A DNA stretch of 64,000 nucleotides from Thalassolituus sp. UBA1087 (GTDB taxonomy: Bacteria > Pseudomonadota > Gammaproteobacteria > Pseudomonadales > Oceanobacteraceae), in assembly GCA_002314145.1 (NCBI GenBank), contig DCCG01000040.1, positions 53,985 to 117,984 of the forward strand, in the 5' to 3' direction. The position numbers and the translations under genes are program-made. The stretch's first letter is position 1. Every line of letters starts with the position of its first letter. The notes below the pieces were generated by a model, which saw nothing but the letters and a program-made list of their open reading frames with translations, ran no database searches and had not been told where the DNA came from. Shown one piece after another: positions 16,103 through 25,490 of this stretch.

Positions 16103-18103
16103 TCAGACTTCCGGGCGGCGACGCAGCAGCAGGGCGCTGAGTAACAGCAGGGACAGAGCGCCACCGGAACTGCCGCCTGAGCTGTCTTCTGATTCATCGT
16201 CAGGGGTAGCCGGTGAAGGCTCGGGTTGCGGGTCCGTGTCTGTGTCATCGGCATCGTCAGCACCGGAATCGCCGTTGTCCGTGCCGGAGCCGGAATCATC
16301 GGAACCAGAGTCATCAGAACCAGAATCATCAGAGCCAGAATCATCGGAACCAGAATCATCGGAACCAGAATCACCGGAGCCGGAATCATCGGAACCAGAA
16401 TCATCAGAACCAGAATCATCAGAACCAGAGTCGCCGGAGCCGGAATCGTCAGAGTCCGCATCGCCGGAATCGTCAGCGTCATCCGCCGCTGTCAGAACAA
16501 AATGCCAGCCACTGGCGGCGGGCAGGGTATAGCTGAACCCGTTATCGGTAATATCAAAACTGCCACGGGAGACTATCTGAGTCCCGGCGGAGGTCATGGC
16601 CCAGGCGCTGGCGCCATCATATAAGTGCTCATCTGTGTTGATGGTAAAGCGGCCGTCGACACTGTCAGAAAAGCTTTTGTTCAGCACAATGATATGCAGA
16701 TCGCCACTGGCGGAATCTGTGGCACTGTATACCGAGGTGTTTTCGTTATCCGATGTCGCTGCAGACAGACTGGTGTCACCAAAGGTCCGGTTATTGCCGT
16801 CGTAATTGCGGAACAGGCGGAAGGCGGCAGCCTGGTACTCATCTTTATTGTCCACCACCCAGAGGTTGGCGGCGTAAACATTGTATTTACCGAAAATCCC
16901 CAGTGTGTCGGCCTGAGCCAGGCCACCACTGATATCATTGCCACCGCCAAAATTGTATTCAGTGATGGCGAGGCGGGTGCCACTGTAATAACTGTCGATG
17001 GATTGCTGCAGTTGTGGCAGCAGGGGCAGAAATTCAGACCGGTATTGGGCAATCCAGCTGTTTTCAAGGTACTGCTCATCCCACAGGGTACGTGGTGCCT
17101 GAACCCGGGCGTAGCGGTCGGCAGCGCTGACGGCGTCTCCCTCGAATACGATACGGCTGTCGCCTTTGGCTTCGGAATACCAGTGGATATCCAGCACATC
17201 AAGCAGACGTTCACCGCGGACAGCGGATGCCTGGCGCAGGCTATCCAGATAGTAATCGATAAACCAGCGGTACTGGCCGGACGGCCAGTCCTCTGCACCT
17301 TCCAGTGTCTGATAACCGGTGAAACCGTAGAAGGCGGCACCAAAGACCCGGGCGCTGCTGTCGACGGATTTGATCGCTGATGACAGCGCGATGGACTTGC
17401 TCAGCAATTCGTCGGCGGTGATTTTCTCTTTGTGGATACGGGGATGGGTTTTGCTCCACAGACCCGGCTCGTTATCCAGTGAATAGGCCAGTACACCGCC
17501 ATCTTCCGCGGTGCCGTATTTATCCACCAGATAGCTGACCAGCTCGTCCATATAAACCGCGGCATCGGAGGTGTCCGGCGTCGGGCTGATGGCCGTGTTT
17601 TTTTGCGGCAGGACTTTTTTCCAGCGCTCTGAAGGAGCCTGCTCGCCTTCCGACACGGAACCATTGCCATCGGCGGCGACATAGCCCGCCATTTGCAGGG
17701 TAACCAGTGCGCGGGCTGGGTCGACCGCCTGATGATCAATAAAGTCCGTCAGTACGATGGCGGGCACGGACGGATCAGCCCCATCCGGAACCAGATAAGC
17801 GTCGCTGACCTGGTTCCAGTCGTCGCCGGCGCTGGAGAAATTGTTTTCCCAGTTATAGCCGGTGAAACGGTTGCCGCCGATGCGGAAGAAGCCGGGGTTT
17901 TCTGTGCCCGCCGTCAGCATGCCGCTGTTGGTGCCGTAAATCAGCGGGCTGATGGCGTGACCGGACTGGTCAGCATCAATGGTGAACACGACATCGGCTG
18001 CATACAGCGGGCCGCTGAACAGCAGAGGCATTGTCAGCATCAGCGGTCGTTGAAATGAGGATTTAAAGCGCGGCAGAAGGGCAGGTCTGGTAGTCACAGT
18101 CAC
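16103..18103 (-). CDS. GH44 endoglucanase with Ser-Asp linker and GlyGly-CTERM tail
   Basis: A 666-residue secreted enzyme likely hydrolysing beta-1,4-glucans such as cellulose or xyloglucan. The signal peptide ends near residue 36 (SGPLYA). GH44 motifs are RIGGNRFTGYNWENN, the acid/base segment YSLDNEPGLW (Glu212), LDIHWYSEA, and the nucleophile segment AITEYNFGGGND (Glu382). A beta-sandwich region follows to about residue 540, then a Ser-Asp-Gly linker (541-618), a Pro/Glu/Asp spacer and a C-terminal GlyGly-CTERM signal (GGSSGGALSLLLLSALLLRRR). That tail is processed by rhombosortase in bacteria with type II secretion; no rhombosortase is seen here. The start is GTG, at 18103 or 18097; the latter has a better-spaced GGGA. 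Confidence 0.92.
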   Translation of the reverse strand: MTVTTRPALLPRFKSSFQRPLMLTMPLLFSGPLYAADVVFTIDADQSGHAISPLIYGTNSGMLTAGTENPGFFRIGGNRFTGYNWENNFSSAGDDWNQVSDAYLVPDGADPSVPAIVLTDFIDHQAVDPARALVTLQMAGYVAADGNGSVSEGEQAPSERWKKVLPQKNTAISPTPDTSDAAVYMDELVSYLVDKYGTAEDGGVLAYSLDNEPGLWSKTHPRIHKEKITADELLSKSIALSSAIKSVDSSARVFGAAFYGFTGYQTLEGAEDWPSGQYRWFIDYYLDSLRQASAVRGERLLDVLDIHWYSEAKGDSRIVFEGDAVSAADRYARVQAPRTLWDEQYLENSWIAQYRSEFLPLLPQLQQSIDSYYSGTRLAITEYNFGGGNDISGGLAQADTLGIFGKYNVYAANLWVVDNKDEYQAAAFRLFRNYDGNNRTFGDTSLSAATSDNENTSVYSATDSASGDLHIIVLNKSFSDSVDGRFTINTDEHLYDGASAWAMTSAGTQIVSRGSFDITDNGFSYTLPAASGWHFVLTAADDADDSGDADSDDSGSGDSGSDDSGSDDSGSDDSGSGDSGSDDSGSDDSGSDDSGSDDSGSDDSGSGTDNGDSGADDADDTDTDPQPEPSPATPDDESEDSSGGSSGGALSLLLLSALLLRRRPEV
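16278..16458. repeat. Short tandem repeat encoding the Ser-Asp linker
   Basis: Near-identical 15-base units of the type CCAGAATCATCGGAA repeat about a dozen times, with occasional extra Ser-Gly codons. They encode SDDSG repeats on the minus strand. Such tracts expand and contract by slippage, so linker length may vary between strains. Confidence 0.9.
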
Positions 18104-18249
18104 ATTCCCGATTGATCAGAAGGTTGTTGTAGCGGGCCAATGGCTGGCGACTATATCAGTGGCAAACGCCGGAGTGGCCCGGCGATCGGCATTGATTACC
18201 GGGCTTTTTCAGGAAGTGTGACGTCCGTTCCGGAATGGATTGGTCGTAA

Positions 18250-19134
18250 TCAGTCGTCGAGTGTGAACTGGTGCATCACGACGTCTATGGTGACTGTCAG
18301 CTGCGCTAACTGTTGCAGATGTTCCAGTGCCTCAGTGCGGATTTTCCAGCGGTGAGGCGTCATGGTCAGCAGGTCCATGATCTGCTGGTTAGAGTTCAGC
18401 GTCAGCGGGTATTTGATAACCTGCTCGCCCTGGCAATGAAAACCGTGGGCTTCCATTAACGGCCGCGGATCAAGCGGATTGATCTTCACCTCGTCATAGA
18501 TGAGCTGCCGCAGTTCGAACAGATGCTGGCCGCCAGTGTTGAGCAAAACAACCTGCCCCGCAGGTTTCAGCACCTGCCGGAAACCTTCCGGCATCAGGTT
18601 AGTGAACAGACAGGCAATCAGATCCAGGCTGTGCGGTAAAAAAGGTAATTTGCCGCCGGTGGCGACCAGCCAGTCGATGTTTTTGCTGCGCCGGGCTGCC
18701 CGTTTGATGGCATCTTTGGAGATATCCACGCCATATACCTGATGGGGTTGCAGATGGTCTTCCAGCATCTGTTGCAGGCGCTGGGTGTAATACCCTTCGC
18801 CACAACCGACGTCAGCAATCTGCAGGGCTGAGCTGTCAGCTGCCTGTTCCGTTGCCTTTTCCATCGTCTGTTCTAAGGCCCACTCCAGCGTCCACTGATT
18901 AAGTGAGTCGGAAATGGGCCGGTAAAGCTGGCTGTCGAGCAGACGCTGGCGGGCGTCGACCATCTCCAGGGTATCGCCGGGTGCTTTGGATTTCTTGTGC
19001 TGCGGCAACAGCAGGTTGAGATAGCCCTGGCGGGCTTCATCATAGGAATGGCCGCTGTCACAGCGCCAGTTTTTGCCGCAGGCATGCAGAGGCTGCCCAC
19101 ACACAGGGCAGGCAATCACTTTGTGTTCAGACAT
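18250..19134 (-). CDS. rlmA: 23S rRNA (guanine-N1)-methyltransferase RlmA-type
   Basis: A 294-residue protein with an N-terminal zinc-binding segment (IACPVCGQPLHACGKNWRC, then CDSGHSYDEARQGYLNLL), followed by a SAM-dependent methyltransferase fold with motif I ADVGCGEGYYTQRL and VYGVDISKDAIKRAARR. This matches RlmA, which methylates G745 of 23S rRNA. It begins two bases after the dapE stop, so the two are co-transcribed. The RlmA/TlrB distinction (G745 or G748) cannot be made with certainty, but Gram-negative context favours RlmA(I). Confidence 0.92.
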   Translation of the reverse strand: MSEHKVIACPVCGQPLHACGKNWRCDSGHSYDEARQGYLNLLLPQHKKSKAPGDTLEMVDARQRLLDSQLYRPISDSLNQWTLEWALEQTMEKATEQAADSSALQIADVGCGEGYYTQRLQQMLEDHLQPHQVYGVDISKDAIKRAARRSKNIDWLVATGGKLPFLPHSLDLIACLFTNLMPEGFRQVLKPAGQVVLLNTGGQHLFELRQLIYDEVKINPLDPRPLMEAHGFHCQGEQVIKYPLTLNSNQQIMDLLTMTPHRWKIRTEALEHLQQLAQLTVTIDVVMHQFTLDD

Positions 19135-19136
19135 GA

Positions 19137-20264
19137 TCAGGCCAGCAGCAACTCAAGAATACGTTCGTAGATGGTGGTCAGGGTATCCAGATCCACCGCG
19201 GTGACGTGCTCATCCACCTTATGGATGGTGGCATTGCAGGGGCCGAGTTCAAGCACCTGAGAACCGGTCGGGGCGATAAAGCGGCCGTCGGATGTGCCGC
19301 CGGCGGTGGACAGCTCAGTGTCCAGTCCGGTGACTTCACGGATGGCCTGCACGCTGGCATCAACCAGGGCTCCGCGGGAGGTCAGGAAAGGTTCGCCGCT
19401 GAGATTCCACTGGATATCGTATTCCAGCCCGTGTTTATCGAGAATGGCTTGGGTGCGCTGCTTAAGCACATCGGCTGTCAGCTCCGTGGAAAAACGGAAG
19501 TTAAACACCACTTCGCATTCACCGGGAATCACATTGGTGGCGCCGGTACCGGCATTAATATTGGAAATCTGGAAGCTGGTGGCCGGGAAGAAATCATTGC
19601 CCTGGTCCCATTCCTCCGCAGCCAGTTCTGCCAGCGCCGGTGCCGCGATATGCACCGGGTTTTTCGCCAGATGCGGGTAAGCTACGTGCCCCTGGATGCC
19701 TTTGACTTTGAGGACACAGCCCAGAGAGCCGCGGCGACCGTTTTTCACCACATCACCGGTTTTATTGGTGGAGGAGGGCTCGCCGACAATACACATGTCG
19801 ATTTTTTCGTTACGCGCTTCCAGGGTTTCAACCACTTTAACGGTACCGTTTTTCGCCGGGCCTTCTTCATCCGCCGTAATCAGAAAGGCGATGGAACCTT
19901 TGTGATGCGGGTGTTTTTTTACAAAGTTTTCCGTGGCCACAATCATGGCCGCCAGAGAACCTTTCATATCCGCTGCGCCGCGGCCATACAGCAGGCCATC
20001 GACAATCTGCGGCACAAAGGGCGGGTGGGTCCAGTTCTCTTCCGGACCGGTCGGTACTACATCGGTATGACCGGCAAAGCAGACCAGTGGGGATTCACTG
20101 CCGCGGCGTGACCAGAAGTTATCAACCTCGGCAAAACGCAGGGGTTCGTTGCTGAAACCGGCCGCCGCCAGGCGCTCCATCATCAGTGGCTGACAACCGG
20201 CATCTTCCGGTGTGACAGAACGGCGGGATATCAGGTCAAAGGCCAGTTGCAGGGTCGGCGTCAT
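19137..20264 (-). CDS. dapE: Succinyl-diaminopimelate desuccinylase
   Basis: A 375-residue di-zinc M20-family hydrolase of lysine and peptidoglycan-precursor biosynthesis. It splits N-succinyl-diaminopimelate into succinate and diaminopimelate. Metal-ligand motifs are FAGHTDVVPTG (His66), GRGAADMKGSLAAM, ITADEEGPAKNGT and the C-terminal NATIHKVDEH. The internal dimerisation domain is present and the length is typical. It lies directly upstream of rlmA and downstream of the Slp lipoprotein gene, all on the minus strand. Confidence 0.97.
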   Translation of the reverse strand: MTPTLQLAFDLISRRSVTPEDAGCQPLMMERLAAAGFSNEPLRFAEVDNFWSRRGSESPLVCFAGHTDVVPTGPEENWTHPPFVPQIVDGLLYGRGAADMKGSLAAMIVATENFVKKHPHHKGSIAFLITADEEGPAKNGTVKVVETLEARNEKIDMCIVGEPSSTNKTGDVVKNGRRGSLGCVLKVKGIQGHVAYPHLAKNPVHIAAPALAELAAEEWDQGNDFFPATSFQISNINAGTGATNVIPGECEVVFNFRFSTELTADVLKQRTQAILDKHGLEYDIQWNLSGEPFLTSRGALVDASVQAIREVTGLDTELSTAGGTSDGRFIAPTGSQVLELGPCNATIHKVDEHVTAVDLDTLTTIYERILELLLA

Positions 20265-20333
20265 AAAACAGTGTTCCGGGTCGGTTTGAAAAGCCGGGCA
20301 TAATATCAGAAGCCCGGCGATTTTGCTTTTGCC

Positions 20334-20906
20334 TCAGTCGTCCTTGCTGGCCGGGGGATGCGGCAGGCGATGCAGACGCAGTGGATAAGGGGTAGCAAAC
20401 GGATCTGAGTAATAGGGGTAGTAGCCGTGAATGCCGCGGATATAGCGGATTTCAACGGTGTCATTGAGTTCATCCCAGAGATAGAGTCCGTTGCCTTCAA
20501 TTTGCGGAAAATCATACGGATGCTCGCCGATGGTTGCGCGCGTAACGCCGCTGATCACACCCCGCACGGTGAGTTGCCGGCCTTTGGTGAAAATCTCAGG
20601 GTCAAGGAATGTATCAAAGGTCACCCGGAAGCGGCCCAGCGAGCGGCTGGTATCCGGTTGTGGGCGCCCGGAGCTGTACAGCGGCAGTTGCAGTACCTCA
20701 ACGGTGGTGACATCCGCCTGATTGATGACGCGGACGATATTACCGCCAAACACGGCTTCGCGGCCCTGATACTGGCCGGGGTCGGTTTTGACATCGCTGT
20801 ACGCGGGCAGGTTATCCGGCTGTTCAACGGCGACGTCGTCGGGCAGGGAGGCACAGCCTGTCAGCAGCAGGAACAGGCCGGACAAAGTGAGTATCCAGAA
20901 ACGCAT
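20334..20906 (-). CDS. Slp-family outer membrane lipoprotein
   Basis: A 190-residue protein with a lipoprotein signal; the lipobox is LLTGC with Cys18. It then has the Slp-family pattern: YSDVKTDPGQYQGREAVFGG, VEVLQLPLYSSGRPQPDTSRS, GRFRVTFDTFLDPEIFTKGR and the VRGVISG segment. Slp (starvation lipoprotein) is anchored in the outer membrane and linked to stationary phase and acid stress in enterics. AGGA precedes the ATG. It lies 70 bases upstream of dapE and may share its transcript. Confidence 0.9.
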   Translation of the reverse strand: MRFWILTLSGLFLLLTGCASLPDDVAVEQPDNLPAYSDVKTDPGQYQGREAVFGGNIVRVINQADVTTVEVLQLPLYSSGRPQPDTSRSLGRFRVTFDTFLDPEIFTKGRQLTVRGVISGVTRATIGEHPYDFPQIEGNGLYLWDELNDTVEIRYIRGIHGYYPYYSDPFATPYPLRLHRLPHPPASKDD

Positions 20907-21092
20907 AGTGGGGTGTCCTGTTGTCGGATATCAATATACGACCAGTGTGCCGCGCTTTTGTTGCAGGGAAAAGCGCCGCGGTCATTGCTATAGGGCACAC
21001 TGCTGGCTACCATAGCCGGCTTTTTACCGCCCGGCTTTTTACCATCCGGTGCAGACGTGGCGGATAAGTCGGATCAGTAAAAGGTAAAGAAG

Positions 21093-21656
21093 ATGAGTGA
21101 GCCGCTGACACTGGAACAACTGAATCAGGTAATGGCCGAGGCCGATCTGCTGAAGACAGAAGCAGAAGTGGATGTCGCCCTGGAAAAACTGGCGCAGGCG
21201 ATCAGTGCCCGTCTGAACGATTCCATGCCCGTGGTTTACAGCATTATGAATGGCGGCCTGGTGATGGCCGGACGCTTGCTGACCAAGCTTAACTTCCCCC
21301 TCGAGCAGGGCTATATGCACGCCACCCGCTACCGCGGTGAAACCTCGGGTCACACCGATCTGCAATGGCAGGCGCCACCCTCGATCCCGATGCAGGGACG
21401 TACCGTGCTGATTCTGGATGACATTTTTGATGAGGGAAATACCCTCGCTGAAGTAGTAAAGGCCTGTCATGCCCAGGGGGCGAAAGAAGTGCTGACGGCA
21501 GTGCTGGTCAATAAGGAGCACGACCGCAAAAATACCGATTTAAAAATCGATTTTATCGGCATGAATGTGGAAGACCGTTATGTCTTCGGCTGCGGTATGG
21601 ACTATCGTGGTTACTGGCGTAATGCGGCCGGTATTTATGCGGTCAAAGGACTGTAA
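21093..21656 (+). CDS. hpt: Hypoxanthine-guanine phosphoribosyltransferase
   Basis: A 187-residue purine-salvage enzyme that joins PRPP with hypoxanthine or guanine. The PRPP-binding motif VLILDDIFDEGNTL is clear, preceded by the flexible-loop region and VYSIMNGGLVMAGRL. The C-terminal DRYVFGCGMDYRGYWRN contributes to base binding. It resembles the hypoxanthine-guanine type found in Pseudomonas. It is monocistronic, followed by its own terminator. Confidence 0.92.
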   Translation: MSEPLTLEQLNQVMAEADLLKTEAEVDVALEKLAQAISARLNDSMPVVYSIMNGGLVMAGRLLTKLNFPLEQGYMHATRYRGETSGHTDLQWQAPPSIPMQGRTVLILDDIFDEGNTLAEVVKACHAQGAKEVLTAVLVNKEHDRKNTDLKIDFIGMNVEDRYVFGCGMDYRGYWRNAAGIYAVKGL

Positions 21657-21704
21657 CCGGCGAATGTAATAAAAAGGTTACACAGGCAAACCGGCAGTTA
21701 TATC

Positions 21705-21727
21705 AAGGCACCTACGGGTGCCTTTTT
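21705..21727 (+). terminator. Rho-independent terminator after hpt
   Basis: AAGGCACC (21705-21712) pairs with GGTGCCTT (21717-21724) and runs into T residues. Confidence 0.9.
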
Positions 21728-21792
21728 CGTCTAAAGCGCCCGGATAATCAGGGCTACACTGACCTCATTGCCCCTGAATCCGTGCTGGTGCC

Positions 21793-22284
21793 ATGAACGT
21801 CGATTTTATTAATCCATTCGTTGAATCCATCAATAATATCCTGGCAACCATGGCGTCGGTCAGCTGTGAATACGGCAAACCCTACCTGAAAGACCATGAA
21901 AAACCGCTGGGCGTGGTCACCGGGATTATTCCTATGGCCGGGGAGTCGGTGCGCGGTTCCCTGGCCATCAGCTTTTCTGCCGGCGCCATTATCAAAATCA
22001 GCAGCAGTATGCTGGGGGAAGAAATCGCCGAAGTTGACGACACCTGTTACGACCTCACCGGCGAACTGACTAATATGTTGTCCGGCGGGGCACGTAAACT
22101 CCTGTGGGAAAAAGGCTACGATTTTGAAATGGCCAAACCCGGTGTCATCCGAGGTGACGCTGAAATTCACCACAATACCGAAGGACCTGTGGTTGTCATT
22201 CCCTTTGAAACCAAGGCCGGACCTTTCTTTATTGAAGTGGCGCTGTCACACAAACTACAACAGGCCCGCATGCATCATCACTGA
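21793..22284 (+). CDS. CheX-like chemotaxis phosphatase-family protein
   Basis: A 163-residue cytoplasmic protein of the CheC/CheX/FliY phosphatase group. It starts MNVDFINPFVESINNILATM and carries the characteristic helix EVDDTCYDLTGELTNMLSGGARKLL, whose Glu and Asn (ExxN) are the catalytic pair that removes phosphate from CheY. A single such helix is typical of CheX. No other chemotaxis gene is adjacent, so it may serve a CheY encoded elsewhere. The C-terminal tail ends in HHH. Confidence 0.88.
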   Translation: MNVDFINPFVESINNILATMASVSCEYGKPYLKDHEKPLGVVTGIIPMAGESVRGSLAISFSAGAIIKISSSMLGEEIAEVDDTCYDLTGELTNMLSGGARKLLWEKGYDFEMAKPGVIRGDAEIHHNTEGPVVVIPFETKAGPFFIEVALSHKLQQARMHHH

Positions 22285-22602
22285 CTGCTGCTGAGTCGCG
22301 CCGGCGGCCTGCGGTGTGTAATGCCATCGGTGCTCAGCCGGGTTTCAGCGCCGGCAACCGGTTTTAAACAATCCCGAATCCCGACAATTATTTACGATTC
22401 TGCCCGGCTGCGGACGGTACTTTGTCATCCTTAACAAGGTTACAATACAGTCAGTTATTTTATTTATTCTTATTTGTTCCGCTGGCCGTCGGGTGACATC
22501 GTCGCCTGATAAAGCAACAGCCGCTGACAACCTGACGGGTTTGTGCGGTCAAGCCGAAACCGTCAGGAGCGTTTCAGGTAACGAGTTTCAGGAGAAAAAC
22601 GC
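22285..22602. other. Intergenic region before the efflux operon
   Basis: About 318 bases separate the CheX-like gene from the efflux operon. No gene is visible. A T-rich segment (22455-22475) follows AAGGTTACAATACAG at 22435-22449, which may contain the promoter, but no well-spaced -35/-10 pair is certain. Confidence 0.45.
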
Positions 22603-24342
22603 TTGATAACGACAGGCGTCGGATCGCTATCCCGCTTTTTCAAACCCGCAGGCCGGCCATGGATGCTGGCTATCATTCCGCTGGCTGTTATGGCGGGCTG
22701 TTCCCCGGTGACGACTGAACAACCCCCGGTTGATCATCTGCCCGAACGGCTCGGCTACCCGGAGGCCGGGCCGGAGCACGCTGCCCTGCAGACGCCGGTC
22801 AGCTGGTGGCAGAGTTTTGATGATCAACAGCTCGACGAGCTGGTCAGTGCGGGTCTGACACAGAATTACAGTCTGAAATCCGCCTGGGCGAACCTGGCGC
22901 GCAGCCGGGCCCTGTGGCGCGAGGCCGGTGCCGGCCAGTATCCTGATCTGTCGCTGAGTCTGGAAAAAGGCCGCGAATGGCGGGAAAGCGAAACCGCCTC
23001 AGCCGGGTCTGAAGCGTCAACCACATCGGATTCCTGGACGGCCGGCCTGAGCAGCGAGTATGAACTGGATTTCTGGGGCCGGGTCGCGGCGCTGGATGAT
23101 CAGGCACGGATGGAAGCCTTATCCAGCGAAGCGGCGGTGCGTACTCAGGCCAATACGGTGGCGGGAGAAATTACCTTAAACTGGTACGGCTATCTGATGC
23201 AGCAGGCCAATCTGCGTCTGCTTGATTCCCAGAAAGAACGTATTGATGCGGCGCTGAAAGTGACCCGCGGGCGCTTCCAGCGTGGCCAGGCGGATATCAG
23301 TGACGTCTGGCAACAGGAACAATTACTGGAGTCCCTCAACAGTGATGTGATTGCCGCTCAGGCAGCCCTGGATGGCTATCAGCAACAGCTGGCACTGTGG
23401 ACCGGGCAGGGCGATTGGCTGGCGCTGAACACTGACCCTGTCGTTAACCCGGCCGCTGCCGCGCTTCCTGCCGTAACAAAAGCAGTGCCTTCCTTACCTT
23501 TGTCGATCATCGCAGAACGCCCGGATGTTGAGCAGGCCTGGTACAGCGTACAGGCGGCCACCGCCGGACTGGCCGCAGCGGAAGCTAACCGTTATCCGCG
23601 CTTTACTCTCAGCGCCAGTTACCGTGGCAGTGATGAAGATCTGGGTCAGGTACTGGATAACTGGGTTGCCAATCTGGTCGCCGGACTGGCCATGCCACTG
23701 ATTGATGGTGGTAACCGCCGGGCGGTGGTGGCCCGTAACCAGGCCGCGCTGGATGCGGCCATGGCGGATTATCAGCAGGCGATTCTGCAGGCGGCACAGG
23801 ACGTTCAGCAGGCTCTGATCAGTGAACGGGAAAATGCCGCAACCTTAATCAGTCTGCAGCGTCAGCTGGCGCTGGCGAAAAAAACCGAATCCTTTCAGCA
23901 CAACCGTTACCGTAAAGGGGTGGGCGACTTCCTCTCTCTGTTAACCGCCCAGCAGGATGTACTGAGTCTGGAACAGCGCGTCTTGACGGCTCACTGGAAT
24001 CAGATTCAGAGCCGCATTACGTTATTCCGCGCCGTCAGCCATGGCGGTTTTGTGCAGCCGGACAATAATCCAGACAACCATCCGGACGACAGCGCTGAGG
24101 TGGCAGCCGCAGAAGCAGAGCAGGCAACAACAGCGCCGGAACCAGCGCCGGAACCCGGGACATCAGCACCGGCTTCCGGTCATACAGAGACACAGGATTC
24201 ATCCCCTCAGCCGGCCACAAAACAAAGCGCAGAACAGGCTGAACCCGGGCCGGACACTGCGCCATCGGTAGCGCCGCGCAGATTTAATCAACTGAACAGT
24301 ACATCGCTCAGCACCACCCATAAGAAGGAAGCCTCTGCATGA
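22603..24342 (+). CDS. RND efflux outer membrane lipoprotein (NodT-type OMF)
   Basis: A 579-residue TolC-like outer membrane factor. It starts with TTG, eight bases after AGGAG, and has a lipoprotein signal with lipobox VMAGC (Cys33). Two OEP repeats follow: TPVSWWQSFDDQQLDELVSAGL, and a second with PSLPLSIIAERPDVEQAWYSV. The last 90 residues are an unusual Ala/Glu/Pro/Gln-rich extension. The stop overlaps the ATG of the adaptor gene (ATGA), so the operon encodes a complete tripartite pump in the order OMF-adaptor-permease. The substrate is unknown. Confidence 0.92.
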   Translation: MITTGVGSLSRFFKPAGRPWMLAIIPLAVMAGCSPVTTEQPPVDHLPERLGYPEAGPEHAALQTPVSWWQSFDDQQLDELVSAGLTQNYSLKSAWANLARSRALWREAGAGQYPDLSLSLEKGREWRESETASAGSEASTTSDSWTAGLSSEYELDFWGRVAALDDQARMEALSSEAAVRTQANTVAGEITLNWYGYLMQQANLRLLDSQKERIDAALKVTRGRFQRGQADISDVWQQEQLLESLNSDVIAAQAALDGYQQQLALWTGQGDWLALNTDPVVNPAAAALPAVTKAVPSLPLSIIAERPDVEQAWYSVQAATAGLAAAEANRYPRFTLSASYRGSDEDLGQVLDNWVANLVAGLAMPLIDGGNRRAVVARNQAALDAAMADYQQAILQAAQDVQQALISERENAATLISLQRQLALAKKTESFQHNRYRKGVGDFLSLLTAQQDVLSLEQRVLTAHWNQIQSRITLFRAVSHGGFVQPDNNPDNHPDDSAEVAAAEAEQATTAPEPAPEPGTSAPASGHTETQDSSPQPATKQSAEQAEPGPDTAPSVAPRRFNQLNSTSLSTTHKKEASA

Positions 24343-25490
24343 GTTCGTCAAACGCCCTTTATCGTCAGACCTGGTTGTGGGTCATTGTGATTCTGTTGGC
24401 CGGGGGCGGTCTGGCCTACTGGATTATCTCCTCCGCTCCACGTCCGGAACGGATGCCGCCGCAGGAGCAGGCGCGGCTGGTGGATGTGACTGAGCTGCAG
24501 CAGACGAAGTCGCGTCCGCACTGGAGCACCGGCGGTATCGCCACCGCGGTGGACAGCGTCAGTCTGGTGTTTCAGGTGAGTGGCCGTATTGATTGGGTCA
24601 ATCCGGATGCGGCTCCGGGCACCCTGCTGAAAAAAGGCACGGTACTGGCACGGCTTGAGCAGAGTGATTTTGAGCTGCAGGTGAAACAGGCCAAAGCCAG
24701 CCTTACCCAGGCCCGTTCCGATCTGGCCGTGGAAAAAGGTCAGGGGGATCTGGCGGAAGAAGAATATGCGCTGGCGGCGCAGGATCTCAGTCAGGACGAA
24801 CGCGATCTGGTATTACGTAAGCCACAGCGCGCTGCGGCACAGGCCGCGGTGGCCAATGCTGAAGCGGCACTGGCACAGGCGCGTCTGGCACTGAAGCGCA
24901 GCGAAATCCGCATGCCGTTCGATGGCCGCATCAGCAGTCGCAGCGCCAGCGTGGGCAGTTACGCCAGCTCAGGTACGGCCATCTTCGGAGTGGTGGGCAC
25001 CGAGCGGGTGTGGATTGAAGTCAAAGTACCGCGGTATTTCTTACCCTGGCTGGACACAGACGCGCCGGCAAAAGTCAGCCTGCCATCCTGGCTGGGGGAG
25101 CAGCGCGACGCACAGATTCTGAATGTGTTGCCGGATGTTGATGAACTGGACCGTCAGGCCCGGGTGGTGATCGAGCTGAGTGATCCGATGGCCGCTCCGC
25201 GGGTGCTGGTCAATGATTATGTTGATGTGCAGTTACCGGGCCGGGAAGTCGAAGCCTATGTGGTCGCCAGCCGTCTGCTGGATGAAGACGGTGTGGTGTG
25301 GGTGGTGAATGATCACCGGCTGCGTCGCCGTGAGCCCCAGGTGATGTTTCGCGGACGCCAGAACGTGTGGCTGAAAGGCGGCTTTAAAGCAGGGGATGCG
25401 GTGCTTAAAAACCGCATTGATACCGCCACCGACGGTATGAAAGTGCGCCTGCCGGGCGAAGAATCCGCTGCTGGCGGAGCACGCCCATGA
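24339..25490 (+). CDS. RND efflux periplasmic adaptor (HlyD/MFP family)
   Basis: A 383-residue membrane-fusion protein with an uncleaved N-terminal membrane helix (residues 10-31). It then has a barrel-sandwich half (VSLVFQVSGRIDWVNPDAAPGTLLKKG), a coiled-coil hairpin with alternating Ala/Gln/Glu (about residues 110-185) and the return half FDGRISSRSASVGSYASSG. It links the inner-membrane pump to the outer-membrane channel. Both its start and its stop overlap neighbouring genes by ATGA junctions, giving tight translational coupling. Confidence 0.92.
   Translation: MSSSNALYRQTWLWVIVILLAGGGLAYWIISSAPRPERMPPQEQARLVDVTELQQTKSRPHWSTGGIATAVDSVSLVFQVSGRIDWVNPDAAPGTLLKKGTVLARLEQSDFELQVKQAKASLTQARSDLAVEKGQGDLAEEEYALAAQDLSQDERDLVLRKPQRAAAQAAVANAEAALAQARLALKRSEIRMPFDGRISSRSASVGSYASSGTAIFGVVGTERVWIEVKVPRYFLPWLDTDAPAKVSLPSWLGEQRDAQILNVLPDVDELDRQARVVIELSDPMAAPRVLVNDYVDVQLPGREVEAYVVASRLLDEDGVVWVVNDHRLRRREPQVMFRGRQNVWLKGGFKAGDAVLKNRIDTATDGMKVRLPGEESAAGGARP

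Noticed and set aside
16278..16458. CRISPR-like look of the repeated tract
   Set aside because: The units are contiguous 15-base codon repeats with no unique spacers and lie in frame in the GH44 linker.
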